NCBI GenBank assembly: GCA_964020085.1
Contig: OZ026605.1
Location: forward strand, 6,620,328-6,684,327
DNA length: 64,000 nucleotides
From: Micromussa lordhowensis
Taxonomy: Eukaryota > Cnidaria > Anthozoa > Scleractinia > Lobophylliidae
Direction of reading: 5' to 3'
Part shown: positions 1 through 11,586 of the stretch, in pieces
Position numbering within the stretch: position 1 is the stretch's first letter
Layout of the letters: each line of letters starts with the position of its first letter
Made by a program: the position numbers and the translations under genes
The notes under the pieces: model-generated
Database searches by the model: none
What the model was told of the DNA's origin: nothing
What the model saw: the letters and a program-made list of their open reading frames with translations, nothing else

Positions 1-516
1 AGGCATAATTGAAAGTACCTATTTGGTACGTAGTTCTAATGGCAATTCTTAGATGAACACTGAGGACACCTTGCGACAGAAAGGTAGTTTTTTAAAACGT
101 CAAATGTTCCAGTCACTTGTAAACTCAATCCAAACACTTGTCGTTGTTCTATCAAAGCAGACTTAGTTGGGAGGGAGACGCCGCAAGGGCAACTCGTTAC
201 TCTTCGTTTGTTAAATGTTCAATCCGATCTTTTACAAAAAAATCAAACACTTTTTGTCCATTTCCATTCAATGTTAGACAACCAAACATTTTGAACCAAT
301 CAGAAAGCAAGCTAGAAATGCAAAAACCAGAGGCTGTTAAAAGAGTCCCTCTAAATTATGATTGAGTCCATAGTATGCTCAAGGTTGGTCCGATTTATTT
401 GTTGAATAAAAAAAACCCTGACAATATCATTCTCTTAGTAATGGCCTGGATATGCTCCCTATGACATGCGTAAACACAGCTGGTTATGGACCTGACTGTA
501 AGTCAGTGGATCTTAC
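1..516. other. 3' flank or last intron of the trefoil gene
   Basis: No convincing exon can be fixed here. The minus-strand trefoil gene leaves exon 517-672 in phase 1 and needs a further exon. One possible acceptor (TTTCTAG, minus strand, about 316) would give a short cysteine-containing tail and a stop, but this is weak. The true end may lie left of the window. Confidence 0.4.
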
Positions 517-672
517 CAAATTGATTTTTATTTAAATAGCATTTTGGCACGTTGCTTGGGACGTTGTCTTGGTAACAGCATCCTTTCTGTTTGCACTGGC
601 TCGACGTAACAGATATCCCTCCAAAGCCACAATTTACTCGCTGATCTTGGTTAACGGCGAGGCATACTCTGT
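517..672 (-). CDS. Trefoil domain 5 exon
   Basis: 156-nt phase 1-1 exon. The acceptor is TTTTTTAAAG and the donor is TTTG/GTAAGA. All six cysteines are present (CLAVNQ..NCGF..QCK..GCCYQ..CYL). It closely resembles the exon at 1088-1237 (shared QCK-KGCCYQDNV), indicating recent duplication. Confidence 0.85.
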
Positions 673-3349
673 CTTTAAAAAAGGAAATCAAAGACTCATG
701 TAAATTGTTATTCATATAATTTCTAGTCTGTCGAAAACTGCCAAGTGTAAACATCGTAATATGACACGAGTCGTGCCGTTTTACTAGTTTGTTTTCCTAT
801 TTTCATTTAGATAGCTAAAATGAGCCGTGACTGTCAATTATGGCCAAGCTTAAATTGTTTAGTTTAGTTCCTTTTTCCTCAGGTGAGGGTTCCAGCAAAT
901 CAATTGAAATAGAGGGCGATCAATTTTCAACAGCTGACAACAGAGAGGGCACCTAATAAGTTACGTTAGCTTAAGCAAAAGACCCATTACCACGATAAAA
1001 TAGGCGTTTAGTAAAGAAAACCTTTAAATTCTTCCAGTAACGTGTGTAAGCACACTTCTTTTAGGATCTTTTGTTAATTCGTCTTACCATATTCCGTTTT
1101 TCTCATAAAGCAATGTGGTACGCCACTTGCGACGTTGTCTTGGTAGCAGCATCCTTTCTCTTTACACTGGCTTGACGTCATCCCATCATAGCCACAGTTT
1201 AAGCGTTCACTTTGCTCAATGACGAGGCATTCACTATCTATAGAGAGAAAATAGAGATTTTCGTTCATGGTTGTTCCGTCAAATTTCATTATTCCACGTA
1301 AAGAGTTGACAAACAAGTGAACCAACTAGTGAACAAAAAATGGAATGAATGAATGAATGAATGAATGAATGAATGGATGAATGACGCAGGAAGGAAAGAA
1401 GGAATGAACACACATGAAGGAAGGAACGCATGAAGGAAGGAAGGTCTGAAGGAAGGAAGATGTTACTGAGGAAGGAAGCTATGAAGGAAGGAAGGAGGGA
1501 TGAGAGAGTTAGCTTTGGAAAGAATACTTAGAGACAATTAGCAAATAAAAATGATAAGATTCACCAATGTTAAGACCCGCATGGGTTGATAAACGCTGGG
1601 TTTTGAATAGTTCGTTTTGAAGTGTTGTCGTCCGGGGAAATATAAATGTGAACTGTTGCCGTGACTACCATTTCGACATGCAGTATGACCGGAAGTTATG
1701 TTCAGAGTCGACACGACTAAATTTTGTGAGGTTATCGAAACCTTAGGTATACCAAAAACAACTGTTTCAATACGCCATTTCCAAGTTAGCTTTTACCTCT
1801 GTTTCAAAACGAGCCTTTGTGAAAAACTGACATTCATTTGAAAATGAGCTTGATTTGTATGAAAATTTAGGCGAAACACATTTCCGCATGAATAGTTTCG
1901 CACGAAGACTTGTTTTGACACAGACGCAAAAGGCAACTCCGAAACTGCCTATTCAGTCGTAACGTCACCCAGACTAGGAAGATCACGGCAAACTTTTAAA
2001 ATATTTCTAGTCCCTTTTCAACGAATAAAACCGAACTGTACTCGGGCTGCGCAGTGGGAGATCGGCGACTTGATTTGTTAACCACAAACTTACCGGGCCA
2101 AACTTACCGGGCCAAAAGCAATGCGGTCCGCTTGATACATTGTTGTCATAGCAACAGCCTCTCCCTTTACAGGAGTCAGCATCAATACCACCATATCCAC
2201 ATTCCCGTTTTGCGGAGGTTTCAACATAAGCACATGCGTCGGAAAGGACTGAAAACGATAGCAATCATCACTCTCTTTTATTTCTCTAACGTTGAGTTAT
2301 ATTTTGAGCAGTCTATTGATGTTAAAATATCGATCTGTAAATGCTCAATTCATCGTTTGTAACATTCTTTACCACGAATAAAAATAAAAACAGATAATAA
2401 ATTTATTATTGCATATATATTGCATATATATTGTTAAACAACTTTTTTACCTATGTGATTTTCATTGTAATAACAATACGGGACTCCGCTTCCAACATCA
2501 CTGTCATAGCAACAGCCTTTGGCTACACAGGCATCATTGGACTCGTCACCACATTTAATGCGGTTTTCCTCTGCAACGTTATAGCACTTGGCAGCTAGAG
2601 AAAATTACATATGCAAGCGAGTGAGAATAAACTATAATTGAAGAGTGAGCAAGCTTGCTAATTATACAACTTCAATATATCACGTGACAAAATGGCAATA
2701 TACTTTGCACCAAATCACGTATATGCACTTTGATTTCACAACTTACTGAAATCACTCCAGGCGATTAAAAAGAATAATAGAGAAGAGCAAGAAAAGGAAG
2801 ATATCATTAAATTTCTGCTAGGCATTACATCGAAAGCAATTTATATAAATCGAGGAACGATGCCAACCACCAAGTCGAGCAAGCCATTGCATGCGATTTC
2901 GAGTAGCTTGCAAAAGGCCACTTTCGATATATTAAAATTCAGCTTGATAGTGAGGCCTAGAGGACACAAACAAAAGAAATGAATAAACATGTAATTCGAT
3001 CTCCTTTGATCATGTCCTCTGGGCCTCACTGCCAAGCTGAATTTCGAAAACAGTCTATTTCCAGAGTGCGACTCGCATATTGATGGAAGGACTGAGGAAA
3101 CAAAAGGGAAAACACGTTCATAAAAACTCAGTGGTGAAAAATTGATAGAGCGATAAGATTTTTCTTTTCTCAACTCGAAGCTCAACCAATTCGATTCGTA
3201 ACTCAAACCTTTCGAACGACTCGAACCGAAACTTGAACGAATTGTTATAGCTGTTATCGGAGTTGAGCCCGCTGTCAAATATTCCTTTGTTCAGAGCGGC
3301 ACACAAACGAGGCTAAAGGGTCAATACGTATGGGTTATTGACCAAGTGT

Positions 3350-3382
<33 letters not shown>

Positions 3383-3557
3383 TTTTGCGTCTTTATGGAC
3401 CGAGACGGAGTCGAGGTCCATAAACACGCAAAAAAAGAACGAGGCCAATATCAAGCCATCTTGACCGAACAAGCTTGGTCAATAAAGGATTTATTATATG
3501 GCTTTTGGGAAAATTTTTCTTGCGGGAAAAGGCGGGAAGTCCCGAGCGGGCAAGATG

Positions 3558-3588
<31 letters not shown>

Positions 3589-6367
3589 CAGCGCAGGATT
3601 TGATTCATCTTGCCCGCTCGCGGAGCTAGCCATATAATAAAATGCAGTATTGACCCTTTCGCCTCGTTTGCATGTCAAACCGCTGATAACTGTGATAAGA
3701 GCTATTAAAATATTGTTGTTATAACTGAAGATTTTTCAGCCGAGTTTAAATAAAGATCTACTACTACTCGAGCTCCCGAAACTCGGACGACTCGACCCGA
3801 AACTCGAGCGAGTCGACCCGAAACTGACTGCCTCTCCTCGAAATTGGAAAGACTCGACTCGAAAATCCAACAAGTCGACCCGAAACTCGAACAACTTGAC
3901 TCAAAACTCGAACAGCTTGACTCGAAACTCGAACAACTTGACTCGAAACTCGAACGACTTGACTCGAAACTCAAACAACTTGACCGGCGAAACTCGAAAC
4001 TCCTTTAATTCGACTCGAAACTCAAACAACTCGACTGGAAAGTCGAATGACTCGACTGGAAACTTGGACAACATGGCTCGAAACTCGAACGACTCTACGC
4101 GAGTGTGAAGTGAAGAATTGGGACTAATAAAAGTCTTAAGCATCCAATGCCGGGAGCAGGAAGCTCCTAGTCCGCCGTTTACATTACGGTAAACAGTTTG
4201 ATGCATCTTGTGCGATCAGATGAGCTATACGGCCTCCTGACCTCAAGGATTCAATGGGCTTAACATTTGCCTCAAGACCACTTACCTGCAGGGTGAAAAC
4301 AAATGTCGCGGTCTAACGTATACTCGTACTTAAAACAACAGCCATGGCTTTCGCACTGGGATTGGTCGTGACTATAACCACAGTCTCTACGATCTTGATT
4401 AGCCACAATAACGCAATTCCAGGCGTCAACTAAAAAAAAGAAAAAAAAAAATGAAAACATACATTTAATGAGATGGAAATGACGTCGACGTCACAAATTG
4501 ATTTGGACTTCATCATTATTAACTACTTATCAACCGTTCGATGTTTACAGGAAAATCTCAAGCTGAGACCTCGCCGTATTGACCGAGCGATAGCGACGTC
4601 AATACGGCAATGCTGAGGTTTGATATTTTCTCTTTAAGACGTTCGAGGTTAATAAGTTGTTTATTAAACGGATTTTTGCTTTGTTTTTGCAGGCCGCAAT
4701 CGGCTGTGGGCATTACTGGAGAATAATGCCCTAGAATTAGCCAATCAGAGCACGCTTTATATAGCCATATATTTAGATATTTTTTCCATGAAGTGAGAAT
4801 ATTGCCGCAGCTGGGTTTAAATTTTAAACGTAGAAATCAATGAAAAGGATATGACAAAATCATTGTTTTACTTCAATTTCACGGGAGGTTGGACCATAGT
4901 ATATCTTTTAAAGTTCCGAATTATTTAGGGACTTTTCGCTTGGGCACCTCAAGGGTTAAACGCGAGAAGACAGCTGACAAGTCAGACTACAGATACATCA
5001 AAGGTCAATTCAGCGGAAAATGTAAGGAATACCTTTTGTTCAAGTTCAACAAATACAGTCACGTTTACAGCTGTTTGTGAGTCCGTTACGCAGTTTTAAC
5101 AAACTTCGAATAAGGTTGGCACTTCATGGATTTACTGCTGACATTTTCTCTTTATCTTCCCATGCCATTGACTAGTTGTTTTGTTTGTTAGTGTTTTTCG
5201 TTCTTCTTTTTTTGTACATCGTATAAGACTTTCGGTTATCACTGCCGGAAGCTTTCATCAGTAAAAAGAAGAAGGCCTTTTTTCTTGTAATTAGAATTTA
5301 GAAAAACAGAACAAGAATCTTATGCACGGGTAACCAAAGGATGGTTCATTTTAATTAAGTTAAGAATTTCTGACCAAAGAGTTTCTCAGCTCTGCAGCCC
5401 CCACAACGGCTAACAACGCTTTCAAGGCCAATTTCACATAATTAATATATAAATTGCAATGATGAATATTCGGTTCTTGTTTTTCGGCTTTCGAAGCTCA
5501 GGCAAGAACAAAATACATAATAATTTTTAATAATAGTAAGTTTATTTACAAATCATCGAATAGTTACAGAACTTAGCTCTTATTCACCGAGCAGGAGGCC
5601 AATATGAGAGAATCTTGACCGAGGTTGTGAGTACATACGTATACCGAACATTAACATGTTTGTTATATGGCAAACAAGACTGGAGAATGTAATTTGTTTA
5701 ATGTAGCTGGTTTGTACTAACTAACATTTGGCTTGCGAACAGCGATAAGCTGAACTTAATTCTACCAAAGTTTGCTCGTCGTCTTTCCTTTTTTTTTTCT
5801 CATCAGGCTTTTCGACAAGCATTTCCATAAATAAATATTGTTAAAAGAAAATATTCAATAGTTCTGCATTTTGGTTTGCAAAACATTACTGGTCTAGATG
5901 CCGGTCTAGATGGGAAAATCTAAAGGTTGGTCTTTTGTTTTTGCCTCATACACTAGGCGCATGGTTACGTGATCAAAACAATTCTAACGGTTAGTTCGCC
6001 AAAGAAAAGCGAACAAAAACATAAATCAAAGACCTTTGTCGGATTTTCATAGCCACTCCCCTCTGTTGACTACTCTATTTTTAACTTAAACTTACAGAAA
6101 TCAATTTTTATAGACTGACCTAACAACTTAAAAGAATGAGACCCTTTACACTGATAAAATTTATCAAACTGCTGTATTATCTATTATCGCGATTCAACAA
6201 AGCGAACGTTTAAAATTTGTAACTAAACCAAAGAAGAAGAGGTAGGACGTTGCAAAAATCAGTTCTTAGATGTCTTTAACCGACTGATCCTCCTCTCTCA
6301 CAACAGCAAAAGCCGACAGTCACTTACCAGCCCCCAGCATGAAGAGAACCAAAATCGTGCTCAACAT
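517..6367 (-). CDS. Secreted multi-trefoil-domain protein (3' end not resolved)
   Basis: Minus-strand gene with coding exons 6328-6367, 4286-4429, 2451-2594, 2108-2248, 1088-1237 and 517-672. All borders are GT/AG and all are phase 1. The first exon gives Met plus a hydrophobic leader typical of a signal peptide (MLSTILVLFMLGA). Each of the other five encodes one P-type trefoil domain with the diagnostic six-cysteine order, including the CG, GCC(Y/F) and terminal C(F/Y) motifs. At least 258 residues are encoded before the unresolved 3' end. Trefoil domains are compact, protease-resistant and typical of mucus-associated secreted proteins, so secretion into mucus or the gut lumen is likely; that is inference. 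Symmetric phase-1 exons make domain gain or loss by exon duplication easy. The neighbouring EndoU gene carries the same domain type. Confidence 0.85.
1088..1237 (-). CDS. Trefoil domain 4 exon
   Basis: 150-nt phase 1-1 exon between CTCTATAG and TATG/GTAAGA. Six trefoil cysteines are intact (ECLVIEQ..NCGY..QCK..GCCYQDNV..HCF). It is the nearest paralog of trefoil 5. Confidence 0.85.
1341..1505. repeat. GAAT/GAAGG microsatellite
   Basis: A run of GAAT units about 1346-1380 passes into imperfect GAAGGAAG units up to about 1500. It lies in the intron between trefoil exons 3 and 4. It is simple-sequence DNA with no coding signal. Confidence 0.9.
2108..2248 (-). CDS. Trefoil domain 3 exon with duplicated donor
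   Basis: 141-nt phase 1-1 exon after CGTTTTCAG. Six cysteines are present (DACAYVE..ECGYGG..SCKGRGCCYDNNV..HCF). The 3' border holds a 14-nt tandem duplication with two identical GGCCCG/GTAAGTTT donors. Use of the first (exon end 2108) keeps phase 1; the second (exon end 2094) would add 14 nt and break the frame. Confidence 0.85.
2451..2594 (-). CDS. Trefoil domain 2 exon
   Basis: 144-nt phase 1-1 exon between TTTTCTCTAG and CATAG/GTAAAA. The reading frame has the six trefoil cysteines (KCYNVAE..KCGDE..ACVAKGCCYDSDV..YCYYN). It has no ATG and is short, so a plain ORF search misses it. Confidence 0.83.
3170..4110. repeat. ACTCGAA minisatellite split by an inserted element
   Basis: Imperfect tandem units of the form GAAACTCGAACRACTYGACTC run about 3770-4110. 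A diverged stretch of the same kind lies at 3170-3245, on the other side of the TA-flanked element at 3250-3702. Both strands translate to Ser/Glu/Phe or Asn/Ser/Thr repeats, which are artefacts of the array. Confidence 0.75.
3250..3702. mobile_element. TA-flanked MITE with internal palindromes
   Basis: The element is flanked by TA on both sides. The left end reads GCTGTTATCGGAG and the inverted right end GCTCTTATCACAG. Subterminal inverted copies of CAAACGAGGC-AAAGGGTCAATAC also match. The interior holds two further palindromes, around 3375-3450 and 3535-3625. A 140-bp deletion form of the same family lies at 50387-50526. There is no transposase; TA target duplication suggests a Tc1/mariner-type non-autonomous element. 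Confidence 0.7.
4286..4429 (-). CDS. Trefoil domain 1 exon
   Basis: 144-nt phase 1-1 exon after a T-rich acceptor (TTTTTTTAG) and before CTGCAG/GTAAG. It joins the signal exon in frame and has six cysteines (WNCVIVANQ..DCGYSH..QCESHGCCFKY..ICF). Confidence 0.85.
4430..6327. other. First intron of the trefoil gene
   Basis: No coding exon seen. It holds an imperfect foldback at about 4525-4660 (arms ending TTCGA / TCGAGGTTAATAAG) and a stretch at 5590-5900 that recurs in inverted orientation at 47830-48230. Confidence 0.6.
5590..5910. repeat. Dispersed repeat, copy A
   Basis: Shares blocks with 47830-48230 in reverse complement: the segment around AGAATCTTGACCGAGG, the GTACTAACTAACATTT region and the GGTCTAGATGGGAAAATCTA region. 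No protein coding seen. Confidence 0.5.
6328..6367 (-). CDS. Signal-peptide exon of the trefoil gene
   Basis: 40-nt coding exon: ATG at 6367 and a strongly hydrophobic 13-residue leader, ending GCTG/GTAAGTG in phase 1, matching the following trefoil exon. It is too short for ORF listing. The start is chosen because the upstream minus strand is AT-rich and no earlier in-frame ATG joins this leader. Confidence 0.8.
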
Positions 6368-6559
6368 CTTTCATGCAAAACGTCCGTCATTGAAAGAAGC
6401 AACTGATAACTGATTACATGTCGTTTCGTGCCGAGGTTTTCTACTTAGTTTATTTATTCTTCAATCTACGTTAGATTATTAAACGATGTTTGGCTATTTA
6501 ATTAAGAACGTCACCTATGGAAAAACCTCGAATTTAATTGAGATATAAGGGAATACTAA

Positions 6560-9500
6560 ATTGTTTCGTTATTCCTTCATGATTCTTCTACAGATTTTTA
6601 TTTTATTTTTATTTTTACAGTCGAGGAGTAAAAGAAATTTTTTCCAAAAAAGGGGAAAAAGGAATACCCTAATACAGGGTGGTGAATTATCTCAAATACG
6701 CTTTGGCCGATTAATGAATCGTCGGCAGTGATTATCAACTTCAAAAACGTTTGGCCCATACTAAACTCTAAATGGACGCAAAATGCAAGCTCTTTTACTA
6801 TTGAAATGACATTTTTTATGACCTTCCTTTTGCATTGAATCTGTTGTGCTTTATTGATTATAAAAAATAATTTTGGAGGTATTTTGGAAGGCTCTTTGCA
6901 TAATTTATGAATTTTCTTAAAGGCCAAGGACAAAACGTTTCACTTCGCATGTAATTTAATACGCAACCATTAAATCTTTTGGCCCGGGCTAAATCATTGG
7001 TTTTTTTTTTATATTCCTCCCGAAGCCTCCCTTAATCTTTTGAAATAGCTTAGCTTCTGGATAAACGTTTAGTAAGTAAGCACTATCTATATTTGTAAGT
7101 TGCTTTCAATTACGTTTAACGGCCTTTCATGTACGAAAAAGGCAATTACCCTTTCATGTACATAGTATCTTTACTTCGAAAACTTGTTAACGACGGCGTA
7201 ATCATTAAGCGAATTAACATACCAATCAACATTCATTGACTTCCTGAAACGAATTCATTAATTACCTGAATATACTTAACAAGAAAATCTCAGGGGATCT
7301 CGAATGGATAACGGAAATTTTTTCTTGTTTGTTGCATGCAGGGACGTCTTATACGTAAGAGTCGTCAGTTTCGTGATTCCCCCATCACCAAACCGGCAGT
7401 AAATAGTTGTTTTTACAGATATTGAGCTACTTGTGAGTGATAATATAACCAGTCGGCGTAAGTGGATAAATTCATGATGTTACTTCAAGCTTTGTTGACT
7501 TTGCTGAGAGTAATGTCTCCAATATCATGAATTCCGCATGAGTGATATTTAGCACGCCTTTGATTATGCTCAAAATTACACAACGTTGACAAGTTTACTT
7601 TGCTGACTAATGGTATATGGTAAAACTTCCGTTTAACGAGATAAACACAATTTTTTTTTCAATTTTTTTTGCTTCACATATTTGGACATAATTAAAGACT
7701 CTTTTACGATATTATGTGCGGACACGCACGAAGAGGATTAAGTAAGTAATTTAAGTATCACTCTTTGCATTGAGATACAAAAGAATACTACGTCATTTCC
7801 TTCGTGATTCTTCTATAGAGTTTATTTTTCAGTTGCATTGAGAAGCAATCGAAAATCCTTGCAAAAAAGAAAAAGAAGGAATACTCTAATACAGATTTAT
7901 GGATTATCTCAAGAGCTAAATACGCTTTGACTAATTAACGAATCGTAAGCAATGATGATCAACCTTATAACACATTGCTTTTAATTATATTTGGAAATAG
8001 AGTTGCCATACTAAACTTTAAATTGCATAGAGTGCAAGCTCTTTAAGGCTATTGGTATATAGTATTTCGATGACCTGCCACTTGCATTTTATCTGTGGGG
8101 AATTTTTAATCATGGAAAATAATTTTTGGACGTATCGCGGTAGGCCTCTTTGCATTAATATTTGAATTTATAAAAAATGGCAGCTTTTTCTTTGCGGCTG
8201 GACCTCGCCATATAGGTAAATCGTCATTTTCTAGAAAACGAGTATGGTGACGCATCAATTTTTTCTGTTGTATTGAATTGAGTAGTGAATTTCTCATTGT
8301 AAAATAAATATGGGCCAATTCTCTGTGTTAAGCAAGAAGCAATCGTCGAAAACGTGATTATTGCAAGCAATCATGGTAATATTATAAGGATTTATACGGT
8401 ATGAACACCGTGCTGTTGGTCCTAAACGAACCATTGGGACCCCTCATTTTTATTTCCAAATTTAAGTTCCTACAATATAAACAATCAATAGGCAAAGTTT
8501 GACAAAAATCTCAGTGTAGGTTCTATTTCAGTGTAATGACCTTAAGCGAATTAACATGCCAATCAAGAGGAAATGTTAAGGTAAAGTTTGAGTAAACATT
8601 TGTCGGCGTCCTGCAAACGAATTCATTAATTAAATGAATATACTGAACAGAATAACCTTCCAACATTCAACGAAAAATTCCTAAGGTTTTTTTAAATAGA
8701 ACTCGGAATTGGACCATGATTTTTGCTGTTTGTAACATGTAGGCAGTTGTCAGTATAAGAAATAAGTCAAGTTTTCAAGTGGCACCAAATAGGTGTTTTA
8801 AAAGATTTTGGGCTATTTGTGGGTTATAATATAATCAGTAAGTGGATAAATTGATGTTACTTCAAGCTTTGTTGGGTTTGTTGGGAATCATGCCCCAAAC
8901 TCATGACTTCTCGCATGAATAAAATAAAATTATCAGGTATTAGACTATACTGAAAAATGAAACAATGTTGACAAGTTTACTTAGCTGAGTGTTCGTAACT
9001 AGTAAAACGTCCCCTTAAACGGATGCAGTTTTGAGATTGTTTAACAAAGTGCCTCGTTTTCTTCATGATTCTTTTACAGATTATTTTTTTTTTGAGTCGA
9101 GGAGCAATAAAAGTTCTTTTCAAAAAATGAAAAAAGAAAAGGATACTCTAATAAAGGTTTGTAAAATATCTCACGAGCTAAATTAAATACGTTTGAACAA
9201 TTAATGAATCGTCAGCAGTTAGCCGAGAAACGTATTGCTTTTAGTTATGAGCCACCATACATCAAACTCTAGATTGACATGAGCTGAAAAGCTCTTTTGC
9301 TATTGCTACGCCATTTTGATGACCTGCCTTTTGAATCGGTGGCACTTTTTTTAATCATAAAACAAAAATAATAATTTTGGAGGTATTCTGATAGGCTCCA
9401 AGGTCAAGGACAAAACGTTTCATCTTCGCATGCCATTCAACACGTACCCATCAAATCTTATGAATCGTACTAAATAATTTTTTAATTATTCCTCTCCATG
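6560..9500. repeat. Three diverged tandem copies of a 1.2-1.4 kb unit
   Basis: Anchor blocks recur in order in the same orientation. CTTCATGATTCTT(C/T)TACAG lies at about 6577, 7802 and 9063, each followed by a related stretch ending near AATTAATGAATCGTC. AAGCGAATTAACAT-CCAATCAA and CGAATTCATTAATTA recur at about 7200 and 8550, and GACAAGTTTACTT at about 7587 and 8969. The third copy is partial. No coding signal is shared between copies. Confidence 0.75.
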
Positions 9501-9576
9501 CCTTGTTATTTAACAAATAAAGAAGCCTAAGCCGTGTATTACACTGTGATAAAACACGACGGGCATTTGAGAATTC

Positions 9577-9630
9577 GAGGGAAATGTAGAAAACACGAGC
9601 CGCAGGCGAGTGTTTTCTACATTTCTCGAG
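9577..9630. repeat. Foldback with CACGAGCCGCAGGCGAGTG core
   Basis: Arms GAAATGTAGAAAACAC and its inverse flank the loop GAGCCGCAGGCGA. The same loop type occurs in the foldback at 44356-44475 and, in diverged form, at 31500-31659, suggesting one family. Confidence 0.65.
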
Positions 9631-9649
9631 TGTTCAGAAATGTCCGGAC

Positions 9650-11586
9650 ATTTCTGTGGCAGGCTTGGCAGTTCTGTGGCAGGCCAGGATATAAGATGGC
9701 AAGACACAAGCAAAGCCAAAGCTTGGGGAAAGTCGCTACTCAGACTTAACCGAGCCACAAGGGGTGACCCCAATTTATTGGCAAGTAACAAATAAAAGCC
9801 CCAGGGAGGGAGGGTTGGAAATTTTAAAGCTAAAGTGTTGCAAATTGTGTACTCTCGTGCAAGCTGCCAAGATAATGCCCTGTGATTAGATACTGTATTG
9901 AGATTAATATATAGTAAGAAAGTGTCTCAAAGTTGGACCAATAGGTACAGCTGTACTATGAATGAAATAGGCGCAAAGTGGCGAGCTTGTTAGCAATGAA
10001 CGGGGCTAACAAATGTACAGGCCAATCTAGGAGAATAATGATATTTTACTAGATTATAACTTCCGAGGAAGCTAAAATACAGACATGAATAGTGATTGTG
10101 CTAACTGCTAGAATAAGGCAACGTTCATTCATGAATTGAGCATTCAATTCAGTATTGTACTATTATTTGTCCTGCTGATTGTGTGACAAACGAAAACAGC
10201 CTTTCCATTAATTGCGTTTTACCGACCGCTAAAATTATTATTGTTTTCCCTTAAAAGGCTAAAATTGTTTAAAAGAGTAAAAAAGTAAAAAGCAAGAGAC
10301 ATTTTTTCGACGTTTTGTCACATAATACGTCTGGTGCTTTTAGTCTTTCAAACATTTTTGGCCTTGTAAAACTTAGTTGTAGCTCAGAAGTGAATATTAA
10401 TCTGGACAATCTTATTTATTTGTTGTTTGCTTTGCATTGTGCATACATCAGTTGAATAACTAAAACAATGTGGTCGTGAAGGAGATTTTAAAACACTCAC
10501 TAGAATCGATTGCATACAATTCCATGACATGCTTGTCCTAGGAAACTTAAAATTGCGGCATTATCAGTTTTCTGATTCACTGGCTTGATATCTTATCATT
10601 AATTAAAGATGCAAACAATCTAGATTGGAGGGGAAAACTGCATCAATTTATAGTTAATTATTGTTTCGAAAAACAATTTCTCGGTTAAGGAACTTGCGCA
10701 AAATGTAACGCCGGCTCATTGCTCGAGATGGGTCGCTTGCGCGCTGAATTCATTTGTGCTTTGGATTGAAAACTCTAGTTAAGGAATAGCTAGCAGAACG
10801 TTTAGAACATGTTCCTTGAAGGACTGATTGCCAGCTAAGTAAACTTTCTAAAGATAATCATAATCAGACACAAATCTACATTTGACTGATGTAGAAATGA
10901 ATTAATGTAGAAAATCAAGGGCATCGGAACAGTTCCAGAAAAAAAAAATACATAACGTGACAAACATTAAGTTATGCACTTTTTGAGGTGTTCTTTAAAA
11001 CAAGCCCGTTATTTGTCCGCTGTGAAGTATATTAATTTCTTAACGTGATGCTTGCATTGCATTCATACTCTGCGTTATATTCTATAGCAACTGGCAATCA
11101 CAAATTCTATAGGAAACTCCTTATAGGCAAAACAAAGTTTTTAATTTGTCCAACTTCTTTACTGCAATTTTGCCCAACATTATATTTCCTTTTTCTTTTA
11201 ATTTATCCGTAAAAAATGGCAATGTCTAGTCACTTAACCAAAGATTTCTTTTTCAAGCAAATGAGCAGACATGTACTCAAACGGGTCTAACCTATAGTCT
11301 TAGTAGCTTGCTCTAATTTTCACCTACACCTATGCAGGAAATTCCATTTTCTCAAACTTTGTCAGGAAGAAGGTTTTTACTAACTTGTTTGAAAACTGTA
11401 ACGTTTAGGTTGTTTGGATTTTTAGTTTCTTGTCATGACCGTCTCGCCTATAAAATAACACTTTTTACGAGCGCTAGCAAACCAAAACAATAAGCTTAGA
11501 TGGAAAAGCTAACCCACATTTCTAGTATCTCCTCTTTTAGCAGTTATTCAGTTTAGCTTTGTCAAATCCGCATGTTATTTAAACCA
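9650..11586. other. Intergenic, nothing recognised
   Basis: AT-rich sequence without exon-like frames, RNA genes or clear repeats. Confidence 0.5.

Noticed and set aside
3705..4206. Ser/Phe/Glu- and Asn/Ser/Thr-repeat frames on both strands
   Set aside because: They arise from the ACTCGAA minisatellite; no stable protein family or exon borders.
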